This document shows positions 42,301 to 55,260 of a DNA stretch of 64,000 nt, piece after piece; position 1 is the stretch's first letter, and each line of letters opens with the position of its first letter. Both the position numbers and the translations under genes were made by a program. The notes under the pieces are model-generated. The model had not been told where the DNA came from and did not search any database. It saw only the letters and a program-made list of their open reading frames with translations. This DNA comes from Scortum barcoo. Taxonomy: Eukaryota > Chordata > Actinopteri > Centrarchiformes > Terapontidae. The stretch lies in contig CM041546.1 in NCBI GenBank assembly GCA_023238725.1, positions 19,848,085 to 19,912,084 on the forward strand, in the 5' to 3' direction.

Positions 42301-44855
42301 ATTTGAGTACACCGAGTACTGTCTGAGAAAAGGGCATTTTTCTGCTTACATTCAAACCTTTCTGTCAGCCACACCTACATTACAGGCATTTAAATAGATT
42401 TGGCAAGATGATGACACAGTGACTTGCACAATGTCATAAGATTTGACCCCGGAGGAAATCAGTTACATGTGTCTGAATACTTTGGATTTTCTACATGTAC
42501 CTGGATTTACTCCACATGCTGCATTATCTATTATTTGGTAAGAGTAGGCGCCAAGAGCAGATTTCTCATTTTGGAAAATGGTACTCTTCAACTTGAATAC
42601 AGACCAAAATTCACTTTTCAAACATAACACACCGTATCTGCTCCTTTTTACACTTAACATGCACAGAGTGGAGAAATGTGGGCGGCAGCATGTGCAAAGA
42701 CTCATTCAGAATCAGTGTACAAATCATCTGATCCAGCGTCTTTATGGAAGGATCTGAGCTGGGTGGAGTTAGCAGGGTTACTGAACGGTGACGAATTAAA
42801 ACCGAGAGAGATGGTCATGGTCATTGTCATTTTTTTTTCATTTTTTTTGTCTTTTTTAAACACCTGCATTCTGACTTTAATGGCTGTCTAAATTAATCGA
42901 AGCCATTAAACATTCCTTTTATTAAAGTGTTAACAAGAGCATCGGTCTGGAACGGGGAAAAAAAAAAGTCTGGATTGGTCCATTTAAATCTATTTCTCAC
43001 TCACTCTCTCTTTATGATCCCAACCCAGGCTCTGTGTTTCGTTGCCATGGCAACATTTTTTTTTTCTTTTTTTTTTTCCTGAAGTACCTTACATTTCAGT
43101 TTCAACCATACTTTACAACAAGGCTCAGAACAGAGAGAAGGTGTTCAGGTATTTGCGCAGACATTGGGCTATTGTACTGTATGGGCTATAGCTACCACAC
43201 ACACATACACACACAATGAGCAAAGGAACGTGTTAACCAGCCACAAAGACACTTGATAGATCACAGCAAATAATTTAAAAGCTTCATTAGTCTTGGGATC
43301 ACTGCTGATGGCTGACATGATGTGCTAACAGAAAGTGTGAAGACATTTGTTTTGATTCGCTTGTTGTGTCTATTTAAAAATGCAATTATGTAACTATTGT
43401 TTAGAGATGATGTAAAGGCTTGAAAAGCAGACTTGAAAACTGCAGCCTGCAGAGGCATCATCGTGTCATGGGAGGTTGTGATTCTGTCTGGCTGGGGTCA
43501 TGCGGCAGGTAGACGTGCTTGTCTCTTTTATTTAGCTGCTTAATAAATCATCCATGCGCTGAAATAACATTGTTCAAATTGCTCAGTCCTACTTTAAGCG
43601 TGTTGAAATTTTACTCTGGCTTTTGGAAAGATAGCCAGGTGCATGCCAATTAAGAATTTAATCCATGGTGAAAAGGGAAAAAAGTTGGACTGGAAGTGGA
43701 ATAAAACACAGCGGTCAGATCACTGTCATCACAGCTGAGGCTCAATTTCCACCTGGTATTAACATGTCTATCTACTGAAGATAATGGCTATGTCCAAAAT
43801 AACTCCCCTATCATGATATAATCTACTATATTTACTGTGGGACATTTTATTTGAGTGTCCAAGCTCTGAGTGTAAAATACACAACAATAAAGTGCCCTCA
43901 AAAATCCCACAGTGGAACAAAAAAAAAGTGTCCTTTGCAGTTTCTGATAACAATCCCACAATGCAATTTGTCCCATTTTATAGATGTGAGAATTGCAGTC
44001 GTGCGACACGATAGCTGTCAGTGATGATGCAGAAATGACGATGATTCATGAAGTGTTCAGAATTTCTGTGAAACTATTGAGTGTCTGTTATACTGGGAGC
44101 GGTGATGAAGTGAACGAGGGCGTGATTTCGGACACGGCTGATGATATCTGATTGTGGGCCTTTGCTTTTGCGCCTGGCGTTAGGGGTTCTTGTCATCTTT
44201 ATTCTGAATACATTGTGATAGGATCTGCAAATTAGGAGGGTGAGGCTGGCGGGCTGGTTGACAGACATGGTGTATTCCAGGTCAAGGGAAGCGGTGCTGT
44301 CTGTGGCGCTTTACAGGGCTTAGCTTAACATAAAGATTACTAGCAGGGGGAAACAGTTAAACTCTTCTCTGTCCAAAGTACAAAATAAATAAGTAACATA
44401 CTATGTTTCATTTCTTTAATCTGTGCAAAAAATATGTAAAAGTAGCGTAAAAAAATGTTTTCACAGCAGCTTACTTTCTGGAAGAATTTCTTGGCAAAAA
44501 ACACAGTAACTTTCCGCAGTCTTCTCTTTTCTGAGAGGTTAGGAGAAAACAAAATGTTGCACAGATGTGCAGAGTGGATGGTTTAAAGGTTTGTTCCTCA
44601 AGATATGGTTACCGCCTGTAACTCACTCTAAAACCACGAATAGCCCTCTTGTGTTTCTGTTCAAAATGATGCACAAATCAATCAGTCAGTTTTAAAGCTG
44701 ATAGTATAGATGCTTCTCCATGAAAAGCAAAGCAAATGGGCTCCCTGCTGCAGCTCCATAGTTACTGTGCAGATATGAGAGTGGTATGATCATCTCATGT
44801 GTTGCAAAATGTCATATTATTCCTTAAATACCAGACGTTAATAGGGTTTGAAAGT

Positions 44856-45165
44856 CTACAAGTCTATCTACAATACATTTTCATTAATTAATCTATTTAT
44901 AAATGTTTTGATTAACTTTGTTCAGAAAATGTCAGAAAACTGCACATCACAGCTTTTCAGAGCTGAGGATAACACCCTTAAACTACTTGTTTTGTCCAAA
45001 CAGCTCAAAAATATTTATTTATAATCCTACAAAACAGAGAAAAGCAGCCAATCCTCACGGGTAAGAAGCTGGAACATGCATATGTTTTTAATTTTCACCT
45101 GATAAATGTCAATTGCTTTCCTGTTGATCGACTTGTTTAACGACTAATTATTTCAGCATTAGATC
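44856..45165. repeat. TTAGTCGATTA-type teleost repeat
   Basis: Shows ttttcattaattaatctatt, then cagaaaatgtcagaaaactg, cttgttttgtccaaacagct, and cctgttgatcgacttgttta near the right end. These are the standard landmarks of this fish repeat. Confidence 0.7.
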
Positions 45166-45458
45166 AGCATGTGCACACGGAGAACAAAACCTTGCATCTC
45201 ATATACAGCGCAGCACAACACATGTTCGTGTGTTCATGCGTGTGTAGCCATGTGCTATGGAAACATGTGAAATGCTGCGCTTGCTCATTGTGAATGTAAA
45301 TCTGATGTCAAGCTGAAAGCTGAAGAGGGAACGTGTGGGTGGCAATCGCTTCCAGCTTAGACCCTCTGAGAGAACTGAGAGAGAGACAGAGTTAAAAGAG
45401 TGGGAGGGAGGGATGTAGACACACATGAGTAAGAGGTTGGTTAAAAAAACAGAACACA

Positions 45459-45482
45459 GTGTGTGTGTGTGTGTGTGTGTGT
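45459..45482. repeat. GT microsatellite
   Basis: Twelve GT units followed by a G-rich purine stretch that runs with interruptions to about 45765. It creates spurious minus-strand Pro/Ser/Thr-His frames. Confidence 0.95.
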
Positions 45483-45955
45483 GGAGGGGAGGGAGGGAGG
45501 GGGTAAGTGTTCGTGTAGGAGTAGGAGGGACAGCGCAAGAGCAAGACTGCATGGAGTGAAGACAGGAGGACAGAAAAGAGAGAGCTGGATGGAGGAGAAA
45601 CAGAAAAAGAAAGGAAGAGTGAAACAGAGGAAATGCATCTGGGGGTGCGGTAGCAAGATAGGGAGGGAGGGAGGAAGGGGGGGTGTTGCACTGAGGAAGG
45701 GGGAGTTGGATGGAGAGAGGGAGGGAGCAGAGAGCCAGAGATGGAGGCTGGAGAGGGAGTGGGTGTCTTAATAGCGCTGAAATGCTCAGGGCTTTTTGTA
45801 TGTTTGCCTTTGTTATGATGGAGCGCTGGTTGGCTCCCTGTTTGCTTTTGATCCATGAACTGTGACTACAAATGCAAGGCAGTCTCTCCTGTGTTTAAAG
45901 TACAAGGCAGCAGCTACATCAGGGACTCTCATTACATAATTTAATGTATAAATGT

Positions 45956-46030
45956 TGTCATCGAGAGACCAGCGGGTAGAGCAAGGCACCAGCGGCGCAT
46001 CAGGTTTGGGGTTTCACTCCCGACAGCAGC
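45956..46030 (+). mobile_element. tRNA-derived SINE head
   Basis: gaccagcgggtagagcaagg is an A-box-like start and ggggtttcactcccgac a B-box-like end, 40 bases apart. This layout (tRNA-like segment with GTAGAGCAAGGCxCxAGC and GCATCAGGTT) matches common teleost SINE heads. Substitutions in both boxes argue against a functional tRNA gene. The right boundary of the element is not clear. Confidence 0.6.
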
Positions 46031-46445
46031 TCCAACGTTTTTTCAGGGATAACACTTTCTGGAAATGTTTATCTGGACAAGTCTTGGCCACTCGCCGAAC
46101 TGATAAAGCTCTGCAGTGGCTGCTCGGACCGATCTAAAAGAGCTCAATGCGGGCTGATGTTGAGAAACGCCGGCGCAGAGCTGATGTTAAACACAGCGCT
46201 TTCAATCCTTCATGCAGCAGCAGCAGCAGCGGAGGCATTTCTCTGCAAACCTTGACCTATTCATCAAAGTCCATTCTGCTTTCTGAACAAATTACTAATA
46301 GACGGTGTGCAAACAGCTGCAGTGTGTTTCCATGAAAGATACATGTGATGTGTGGGGTCTACAAGTTAACTGTGTCAGGATCCATTTGCCGAGCAGCCGT
46401 ATTACTTAATGCGGAGGGCTTTTATGTGGTGATGCATATAAATGC

Positions 46446-46710
46446 AGCTGCAACTAACAGTTGTTTTCATTATTAATTCATCTGTCGGTTACTCTTGTGA
46501 CTAATGCAATGAATATCTGTGATAAATGCCTATCACTATCATTTCTCAGAGCCAAAACTGTCATCTTCAGATGGCTTGTTTTGTCCAACCAACACTCAAA
46601 ACCAAAAGATATTCAATTCACAGTCATATAAACAGAGAAAAACAGCAAATCCTCACATTTGAGAAATTGGAAACAGCTAATATTTGGCATTTTTGCTCCA
46701 GCAGTGACAG
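46446..46710. repeat. TTAGTCGATTA-type teleost repeat, second nearby copy
   Basis: Starts gctgcaactaacagttgttt and has tggcttgttttgtccaacca, aaagatattcaattcacagt and gagaaattggaaacagcta. Same orientation as the copy at 44856. A short tail piece (acgattaatcatg...gttgatcgacta) lies at 47210-47260. Confidence 0.7.
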
Positions 46711-49700
46711 GTGCACTCCACGTGAGTTCAGTTCCCTCGTCATAAGGAGTACTAATCAGCTCTTTAAAGTCTTCTGAAGTGACTCTGTAGCAGGACGATC
46801 TTTCTCTTGTAATCTTTGAAAAAGTAATCTCAGTTTGAACTTGAACCCGTGTCACAAACTGGAGGTGTGGGTGTTTATCAGGCGGGAAGGGTCTGTAGAA
46901 AAGCTTCCTTGTTTGATTTTGTGAGAATCATCCAAATTTCAGCTTGTAATAAGGCGTGCTGTAGAGGAGGCCAATTAGTCTTTGTAAGTTAGTCCCCTGG
47001 AACACACTTCATTTTTTCAGTAACACAGATGACGGAAATCCTCAATGAGAGACTTTGCTGAGTTACAGAAGCTACTCGAACAGAGGCTCATCCAAATATG
47101 ACATCATGGCTTTGCCTCTCTAAAAATCAGGTTCTCTCCTCTTTTTTAAAATCTCCCCAAAAATCCAACTGTATGCATCGCAATACTAAAAAGCTGGAGT
47201 ATCCCTTTAAACGATTAATCATGTGCTGCTGATAAATCACTTTCTGTTGATCGACTATATACACAAAATACAAGCAAACACTGACCAGTAAAACCACGAG
47301 GCTAGTCTAAAACAGAAATAAACCCAACGTTACATAAATAAGTCAAATAATCTCCAGTGTGAACGTTGCACAACAGCAGAAAGTACAAAAACACTACAAT
47401 AATCCTCAAATGTACAGTTAACTGATGGGCTTATCAAATATCTGTTACTGTAACAAAAAACAGTACACAGAGTGAGAGAGCAGCACCAGCCAACAGTCCC
47501 AATCATGATACATTTTGACTGCTGATCACAAGTTTCTCTACTCGACATGAGCAGAAGAAGCCAAGTTGGCAGAGGACCAATATTCTGGACAATCCTTTGT
47601 ATTCTCAAAGCTGATTTGCCTGGCAAAATGGTTTGTGGATTTCAGAATCTACAATCTGCTAGTTGAAAACGAGTTCTTTTTTTTCTGCCTTTGCTGTTTC
47701 TTTAGAGTATTTTTTATGGTGCCAAAGCTGTCTATGGTAGTTTGCAGTGAGCTGACATTTTGTTTGAATCAGGCAAAAGTAATTTGCATGGCAGCTTAAG
47801 AGAAATGAGTAGGATAATGTCAGAATCTTGGTAATATTGATAGTGCCGCTCCTCTGCTGTTTGCCGTCAACATTAATGCTGTATCTTGGGCATCTGAGTT
47901 AACTTTTGAGCAGGAGAGCTTCATTCTGACGTGTCAATCAACTGCCTGCTGATTACTTTCGCTTCAGTGGGAGGTGAGGGGAGGGAGGGGTGGGAGCGAG
48001 CGTCTCTCTCTGCAAACGCACCTACTGCAGCTTTAACACAAAGAAATGAAAGGTCTAATTTTGGATCGAGCTTGTGTTTTCACGTTGGGAATCATTTGAT
48101 TTTTAAGAGCAAAGAGAAGAGAGCGCAGTCTGAGCTGATTCACCAGGCTGATGCTTGTCATAGTACATTATTTACTGTACATGTACAAGTTTTTTGGTCT
48201 TTCATTGGGCTTTTAGCTCAGTGAAAGACTGCTTAAGGCTTCAGAAGCTGACTGAAAAGTCCAGCATTAAAGGAGGAACATGATTATGGTTTTATGCAGA
48301 GTTTTTTTTTTTTTTTTTTTTTGCTTGTGCTTGCTTTTTACACTGCATGTGAGGAAACAGCAGATGGGAAGCGGTGGACTATTTGTGCTCTTGAGCTTGA
48401 CGACAAACCCACAGAAAGACACAGAGAAAAGTGATGTCATCGGACAAGAAATAGGGTGAATTTTAGCAGCGTCTTTACAGGATACACATACTTGGATGCA
48501 GTTTTTAAGGCAATATTAAAGGCAATTTAAAGACTCCCAAAATTAGATGTCGGGCATTGGTTAAAAAATACACTATACAAAAATGTACTATGTATGCCCA
48601 CTCGGAAACCTGAGTATGAAAGGCTCGCTGTTAAACATTATCAAAGTCAGTGTGATGTATTTTCAGTCTTCATTACAAAACTGCAGTTTCAGATGACATA
48701 ATGATGTGCGTGTCTGTCATGGGAGACAGCATCATATACTATTTTTCTCCTTTTTTTTTTTTTTAGAATAAAACATATGCCTCCAGATGATATAATGAGC
48801 TGAATTCACATATATATGGATTTTAGGGGAACAAAAGTCAAATAAGAAGACAAATATGTCCTACCTAGATCAGGTGGGGCTTGTTGTGCTTTGTGTCCAG
48901 ACTTGTAGTGACAGTGTCTCTGGGTTTCCAGTCTGTGTGACCCCCACAGTAAGCTGACGCCAGCTAAGACTGGGGGTGCATTCACTGACTTCAGCCTGTA
49001 TTCCACTGAGTCTCTGTGTCTGTTTGAAACTGCAGCAGCTCCGTAGTTTGCGTTACATTCCAGCGAGCTTTGGCGCTTGCTCTGAATCGATACCCCAAAA
49101 GCACACAGTGATATTAACGTCTATAAATAACTGAGCGTGTCGGTGTATCTGCAAACGGCACCTGCCAACAAGTGTCATGACACACGTGTGTTTGTCTGGC
49201 TGTCTGATTAGCAGGTGATCATCATCCTCTGGAGGTGTTTTAAGGCCGTGTTCAAGTTCCAGACAGAGAAGTATTGCTCTGATAGTCAGCGCTCAAATAA
49301 GCCTTGAAAAAAAGAATAGTAAAATGAAAGGGATCAAGAGAACTCTAACCAAAGCCAATCCAGTTAAATCAATTCCACTACAAAAGCCCAATACAGCAGA
49401 ACACTTCCATGTTGCAAATGGATGAATGTTGGCCTTAAATCAATCCATGACCTTTAAATATTTCATAGACAAATAGGTATATGAATAAATGATGGATCGC
49501 CAGCCTCCACTACCAAGGCACCTGGAAACAGGGCTCCTTCAAGGTATCTGGATATCTCTTAGGGTAAGCAGATTCTTAAGGTTTAATAGAAAAAGAACTA
49601 TAGTGGTCTTATAATAAATGTAAAGTACAATGCTATACAAATATCACAGAAAACTATAAACTATATATTCATATATAATATTCTAAAGAAATATTATAGC

Positions 49701-50131
49701 CTGTAATATTTAAGACATAAAAAATACCATCAAGTGCAATATGGTGACCATTAAACTCACTACTGAGCACCACAGACACACTAGAAGTCCCTATATAAAG
49801 ATTACAGCGATATTATTAGGATTTGTCTCTGGGGTAAATCTGACTTACTGACTACAAACACCTCGGGAAAAAAGAGTCACCATTACACAAAGTTAAAGTG
49901 GGAGGATGTCCTTTCTGAGAGGGTGCAGCACAGGTAAATTCGCAACTGCAGGCCTTTTTACTTCTTCCAAAGTGCTGACTTTACCTTTGAGGTGACCCCA
50001 AAGTGCCACGCTGATAAGAGTACAGGATGACAGTTATTAAGTAGGCCACTGTTCGTTATCTCGCATCTTCGGACTAATTAGTGAGAGGTAAAACGACGGA
50101 GAAAACAAACACTCCCAAAGCCAGCTGAGTG

Positions 50132-50860
50132 TTATAATTTCACACTGAGGCACTGTTCATCCTCCCCCCGCCTCCCCCCGGCAGCAGCAGCCTGCTTCTC
50201 GAGCACCGGCAGCAGCGGCTGTTCCGCGGCGGGCAGTCCGGCTGAGAGCTCCTCCTCCCCGGCCTCTCCCTGTCCTCTCTCCCCGGTGCCCTCCGCCCCG
50301 ACCCTGCACTCGCAATTCCGGTGACCGACGGAAGATCCGCTGGGGCCAATTTCTCTCATCTTTTAGATGGGAATGTTTCTGCGGTGGTCTCCTTAGCGGG
50401 TGTCCGCCTTGTGCATGTCAGAAAAAAACGAACTTCCCAGGGATGGATGGGTGAGAGGTAAGCGCGTCTCTGCTTTTTTTTTTTTTTTAGAAAGCGGCTG
50501 TTTGACTGCAAATCAAGAGCTAGACGTGCGCGCAGAGGGGGCGGAGGAGCCGCGCGGGTCCGGACGTGCGGCGGTGTGTGCGCACGTGCTCGTCAGCGTG
50601 CGCACCCGTGCCCATGGGTGCGCGCGGAGGAGCGGTGCGCTGCGCAAAGAGGTCCGCCTCCCTGTCTGTGCGCCAACCCGCGGCCGGAGCGGGAGGACGC
50701 GCTCCGCTCCGCTCCGCTCAGCTCTCTACTGCGCCTTCTGCTCCCGATCGGACCCCTCCGACGGGGCGTCCAGCGAACAGCGAGGAGGGATTAAAACGGA
50801 AGGTGTCATTTCCAACGCGGGCGGAGATTGTGTGGACAAGCACCAAAAAACAAACCCACA
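50132..50860. promoter_or_regulatory. CpG-island-like block, candidate promoter
   Basis: This stretch is sharply richer in G+C and CpG than anything else in the window (for example around 50530-50720, with many CGCG and GCGC motifs and tandem GCTCCGCTCC). CpG islands of this kind usually mark promoters. It lies 13.5 kb upstream of the first recognised syngap1 exon, in a position suiting its promoter. On the plus strand a good splice donor (GAG/GTAAGC, at 50457/50458) suggests divergent transcription is also possible. A GA repeat (50869-50899) borders it. Confidence 0.65.
50146..50359 (-). CDS. possible alternative first coding exon of syngap1
   Basis: Inside the CpG island an ATG with A at -3 and an in-frame stop two codons upstream opens 71 codons of minus-strand frame (MREIGPSGSSVGHR...), rich in Gly, Glu and Ala. 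At 50146/50145 a weak donor (A/GTGTGA) would leave one base, the phase needed to join the exon at 36612. I recognise no homology. Phase agreement alone has a one-in-three chance, and an overlapping frame from 50349 has the wrong phase. Treat as hypothesis; the frame otherwise stops at 50132. Confidence 0.2.
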
Positions 50861-50866
50861 GAGCGT

Positions 50867-50868
<2 letters not shown>

Positions 50869-50899
<31 letters not shown>
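50869..50899. repeat. GA microsatellite at the CpG island edge
   Basis: About 31 bases of GA units at the boundary between the CpG-rich block and AT-richer flank. GA tracts are common at vertebrate promoters. Confidence 0.95.
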
Positions 50900-50902
<3 letters not shown>

Positions 50903-51220
50903 AAAAAAAACGGAGTGAGCCGGTGGAGTGGCCAAGAAACGCCACAGAATAAAGTGGTCTAAAAACTGCAGTGCCTAAAAAATGAACGTGTGCCAGTGTA
51001 GCTGACAGGCAGCAGAAAAAAAAACTCGGAAGCGATGATGGAAACTTAGTCCCTCGTCCTCCTTCCCACCAAACGGCGGTTCATCCTCAAGTAATCCGCC
51101 TGGCAAGCGATGGATGTTGTAGTGTCTCCTGTCTGCTGCCTGGACGGAGATAATCCTGCACAGGTGGACGGCAGCACAGTTTTGGGAGGGAGCAGCAGTA
51201 CACTGATGCCCTGCGCTTCA

Positions 51221-51291
51221 ATCTCTCTCTCTCTCTCTATTTCCAGTAGCGTGTAAGAAAGATAGAGAGAGAGAGGGAGAGAGAGAGGGAT
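51221..51291. repeat. inverted CT ... GA microsatellite pair
   Basis: A CT run (51222-51238) is followed 20 bases later by a GA run (to about 51289). The two can pair as a hairpin with a loop of about 20 bases. Confidence 0.85.
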
Positions 51292-53379
51292 GTTTAGAAG
51301 GGGTGGGGCTGGCTGGAACCCTACTGGGACCTGGAGTGATTTTAAGCCCTGCAAGAAGCCCTCATCACTTTTTATCCTCTCTCTCTCTCTCTCTCTCTCC
51401 TTTTCGCCTTTGCCCCCCCCCCCTTTTTCCATTTCCCTTTCACCTTCTTCAGGAAACGCAGCAGTGTGAAGTTCAGAGCCGAGGGCAAACGTGTGGGAAG
51501 CATGTTATTACTCACGCTACAATATATTGTACCTCCACAAAGCCTAGAGGGTGCCACCTGCCCATGCATACCGCTGCACACACACACGCCCACGGGCAGA
51601 GCATGAAATCGTCAGAATGCTTATTTCTATACCCACGGCTTGCATGACCCTTGCTCATTTCCCACGAGCTCATATTGCTGCTCTCTGGAGATATATAACT
51701 ACTCCTCATATATCCATATAATAACCAGCCAGCCAATACATCCAGTTATGTAAATTAACCAGGTATATCTGACTTTATACGAATGCAACATCCGAGTGCT
51801 TTTTTCATTTAAGTCTTACAGACAGTGATTGGGCTTTCAGCAATGATAAGCAATCAGCACTTCCAGAGGGGTAAAGGGTATCTTAGATCTGTTTCCATGA
51901 CAACTGTGGGTTTGAAGCAACTTTTTTAAACCATCGTTGTACTATGACACTGTACTGCTGCTGTACTCGCCACGCCACAGTCCCTTATTGCTGGTGAAAT
52001 GTAAAGGTGGATAATAACAATAATATGACCACGCTGATGGTGGAAATCTTCATGCCATTTTTTTTTAGAAAGAAAGAAGAAGAAGAAGAAGAAAGAAAGA
52101 AAACTCTGTTCTGCAGCTGCTGTAAGACGGCGGTGAGGCCGGCGTTACGCGGGTTTAACCTCCGCCACGTCCGCGCTCCTGCCATCTTCAAATACTTCCC
52201 AATCACCAGACACTGCAGAGACATGGTTTAGGAATTCCAACAAACATTTCAGCTACTTTACCCCCCACTGTTTTCTTTCTCTCCTCCTCTCCCGTTGTCT
52301 TCCTCTCTCTCTCTCTCTCTGTCTCTGTACTGTAGCTCTCACTCTTTCTCTCTAACACAGCCTGTCTGTCTGCTCTATAATTATTTCCATGGTTACCATT
52401 AAGGATGTGAATCTAAGCCTGATGCACTATGGTAGTAATCTTTTCCTCCCCTCCGCCTGTTCCCTATGTCCTCTCTTCTCATCTGCTGCTTCTTCTCCTT
52501 CTCCTTCTTCTACTTCTTCTTATGCTGCGTTGCCACGTGAGTCTCTGCAGCCTTCTCTCCCATACCCCAATTCTCGCACTTTTCAGTCGCTACATGTGCA
52601 ATCTGCTTAAAACCAACATTTAATTTGGAAGCTTATGCAGCTCCAGTGCATACAAGAATCCATACCCATGTAATCCATATCTAAGCAAGTCAGGCAGTCA
52701 GCCTGTCCCATAAGCATTAATCTAATCGTGTTATACTGATGTTCTCTGTGTACATGGTAAGACGCTACAGGAGGCAAAGGTGCATGACAAACACCCACGC
52801 TGCTGAAGTGTTCTTGAGCAAGACATACGGTAGAGAAGTGGAATGAATTTTATGAGCATCCAGGATTTTGGAAATAAAAGTCCATTCTTTTTTTTCTGCA
52901 TATAGACAAAGTGATGTGACTGGCAGCTGGAGCACCTCCAAAGCTGAGACGGGCATGAATCATCGGTATAAATGATGGGAAACTGTGCTTGAATATATCT
53001 GTTTCTTAGATAGAAAGTCAAAGGCACGACACTGTAAAAATAAAAACTTTCTATGAAACGTGTTTATTTACCTCCTTTGCTGTGAGTCAGGTGAGAAAGC
53101 TGATTTGTGCAAAGCTAAGCTAACCAGTTCCCCACTGGCTGTAGCTTCATGTTTACCGCACAGACATGAGAGTGGTATCGATCCTGTCTTCTAACTCTCT
53201 GCAAGGAAGTGTTTTCCTCAAAATGAAACTTGTCCTTCAAGGACAACCATGTCTTGGTCTTAACTGCAATGAAAAGGCGTTATTACCTTACTAAAAGCTG
53301 TAACACGCACACCACTTCTTCTCCTCAGCAATGACGGTTGAGGCTCATGTGTAGTACCACAGAATAAACTTTTTAACGT

Positions 53380-53455
53380 TTAAACAAAGTTTAAACAAAG
53401 TTTAAACAAAAGTTTAAACAATTAAAACTTTAAACTTAAAGTTTAAACAATTAAA
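53380..53455. repeat. short tandem array of GTTTAAACAAA
   Basis: Several direct copies of an 11-base unit (gtttaaacaaa) in succession, degenerating into tttaaacaattaaaactt. Each unit carries the palindrome GTTTAAAC. Confidence 0.9.
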
Positions 53456-54989
53456 AACACAGGCCATAAACACATAGTGTATTTAAATTGTACAGGAGAC
53501 TCCTGTAGTTATAATGTCATTTTACAAATAGGAATTTACAGTGGTTAAAAAAAAAAAAAAAACACACTTACATAACCAGCGGCTACCCTCAAACCTGAAA
53601 TTCAATTAAATATTACATTATGACGATATTCAAAGGTTTAATATCTTGTTAACATTCTTCAGTATAGATTGGAGTCCATTCCCCATGTAGAAATAGAGCT
53701 GCAGAGAAAATGTCATACCACTTGGACCGGTAGAAAAAAGTTCAAATCTCACAGTTTCCATTACGCTCTCTCTAGTGTATTCAAATAGCAATATCAGAAA
53801 ATGATCAGTCATTTCGTCTTGGTTAGAGATACCTGAGCTCTCTTGCTCTTGTGTAATACTTCTTGATTCTCTGCTCCTGAAAAACACAAGTTATGCTTAC
53901 TGATGTCATGACTCCCTGGTGCAGGGTTAATACACATGTTAATGACTACCGTGATGCCAAGGGCTGATTTTCATTTTCTCTTGTTAGACTATTTTGCTCA
54001 TTATATTACCAGAAGAGTTTTGTCGTTCTTTTTTTGTCTAGTAATGGCTCCAAGTGCTCCATGTTTCAGGCATTTATCATAATAAATATTTTAATTTGTT
54101 TTAGACATACTCTCTCAAACCCATTAGCCATCTACTAAGTACCCAGAGCCCAGCTCCAAGGAAACCAGTGCTTTCATCACAGGTCATGCGGCGCGTGACG
54201 GAAATGATGCCACACTGCCATCTCTACCGGACCTCCCCACCTCCACCCTGTCAGTCCAAACTTGACCAAGTGCCATCAGCTCCAACTCCAGTGGAACCAC
54301 TGCAGAGCAGACACCAGCTTGTGTCAGCCTCCATGTTTCAGACGGATAGATAACGGGAGGTGCGGAATGACAGCAGAGGAAGGAACCAGAAGAGTTGTAA
54401 CAGGAAACACACTGTGACAGCCAGACCCCTGAAGAGCTGGAGGAGAAAATGGGAAGATGGGAATGGGCCGGGTGTTGCATTATAAGAAGTGCCACAGAGA
54501 AAGTCTTGTATTTTGTGACGGGATGATGGATGGTTGAACAAGGAGGACAGGACGAGACATGTGCACGCTGCCACCTGGCCGGGCTTAATGCCAAGGCGGG
54601 ATGACAATGAGATGTAGAGGATGCAAGTGTGGGATGGGCCGGTAGTGAACATCTTTTTTTTTTTCTTTTTAACCTCTATCAGGCCAGTAGGGACACTCTG
54701 ACTGATTAGGCAGCAATCTGAGTCGGACAGTATTTCTTACAAATGAACCTGTGATCAGAAAAAAAAGGTCATAAAACAGCTTAGGGCAAATAAATAAATG
54801 TCATTCAGACTGTGTTTTCACCGTGCAATCCATCATGGCTGCCCAAACCTAACCACAGAGGCGCCAAGGGCACTTCCTGTTGCTCCTAATGGGGACTAAA
54901 CATAGGGTTGCTGGCTGCAGCGGGAGATGTAGTCGAGCAGGAATAACTTTAGAGCTTTGTTGCTAACAGTGTGGATGTCAGGGTGGCAA

Positions 54990-55260
54990 TGTTGGCACCA
55001 CCTTTTCGAAAGTGAAACCTCAACCGCTATTGGCTAGGTAGCCAAGAAATTTGGTACATTTGGACATTTCATGTTTTTCAGAGGGTGAAGCTTACTGCCT
55101 TTGATGATCCCCTGATTTTTTCACCATTGCCACCATGAGGTTGACATGTGTGGTGTTGAGCAAAAGGTGAAATGAAACAACTACTGGATGAACAATTTGG
55201 TGCAGACATTCATTTTCCACTCAGGATGAAGTAGTAATATAAGATGAAATGAACTGCTGC
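54990..55260 (-). repeat. remnant of the AATTTCAT-type teleost repeat, reversed
   Basis: Contains cctttgatgatcccctgatt and, further right, actactggatgaacaatttg with gtgcagacattcat. The latter is the reverse of the atgaatgtctgcaccaaatt phrase usual in this family. Mixed orientation suggests more than one insertion or a rearranged copy. Confidence 0.5.

Larger units (their letters stand above)
36641..50131. other. 13.5 kb non-coding stretch, probable large 5' intron
   Basis: No recognisable exon on either strand. I looked on the minus strand for the missing PH half (for example a PGWNPRF block) without success. It contains CA, CT and GT microsatellites, several interspersed repeat remnants and a tRNA-derived SINE head. 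The 257-codon plus-strand frame at 38785-39558 is built largely on a CT-rich tract and is not judged real. Confidence 0.6.

Noticed and set aside
45392..45856. 154-codon minus-strand frame rich in Ser, Pro and His-Thr
   Set aside because: It is the translation of a GT microsatellite and a purine-rich tract read backwards.
50400..50918. 172-codon plus-strand open frame
   Set aside because: It spans the CpG island and ends in a GA microsatellite (Arg-Glu repeat). Stop codons are rare in such GC-rich DNA, so the length is not informative.
53380..53455. CRISPR-like direct repeats
   Set aside because: The 11-base units are adjacent without spacers and lie in vertebrate DNA. It is a simple tandem array.
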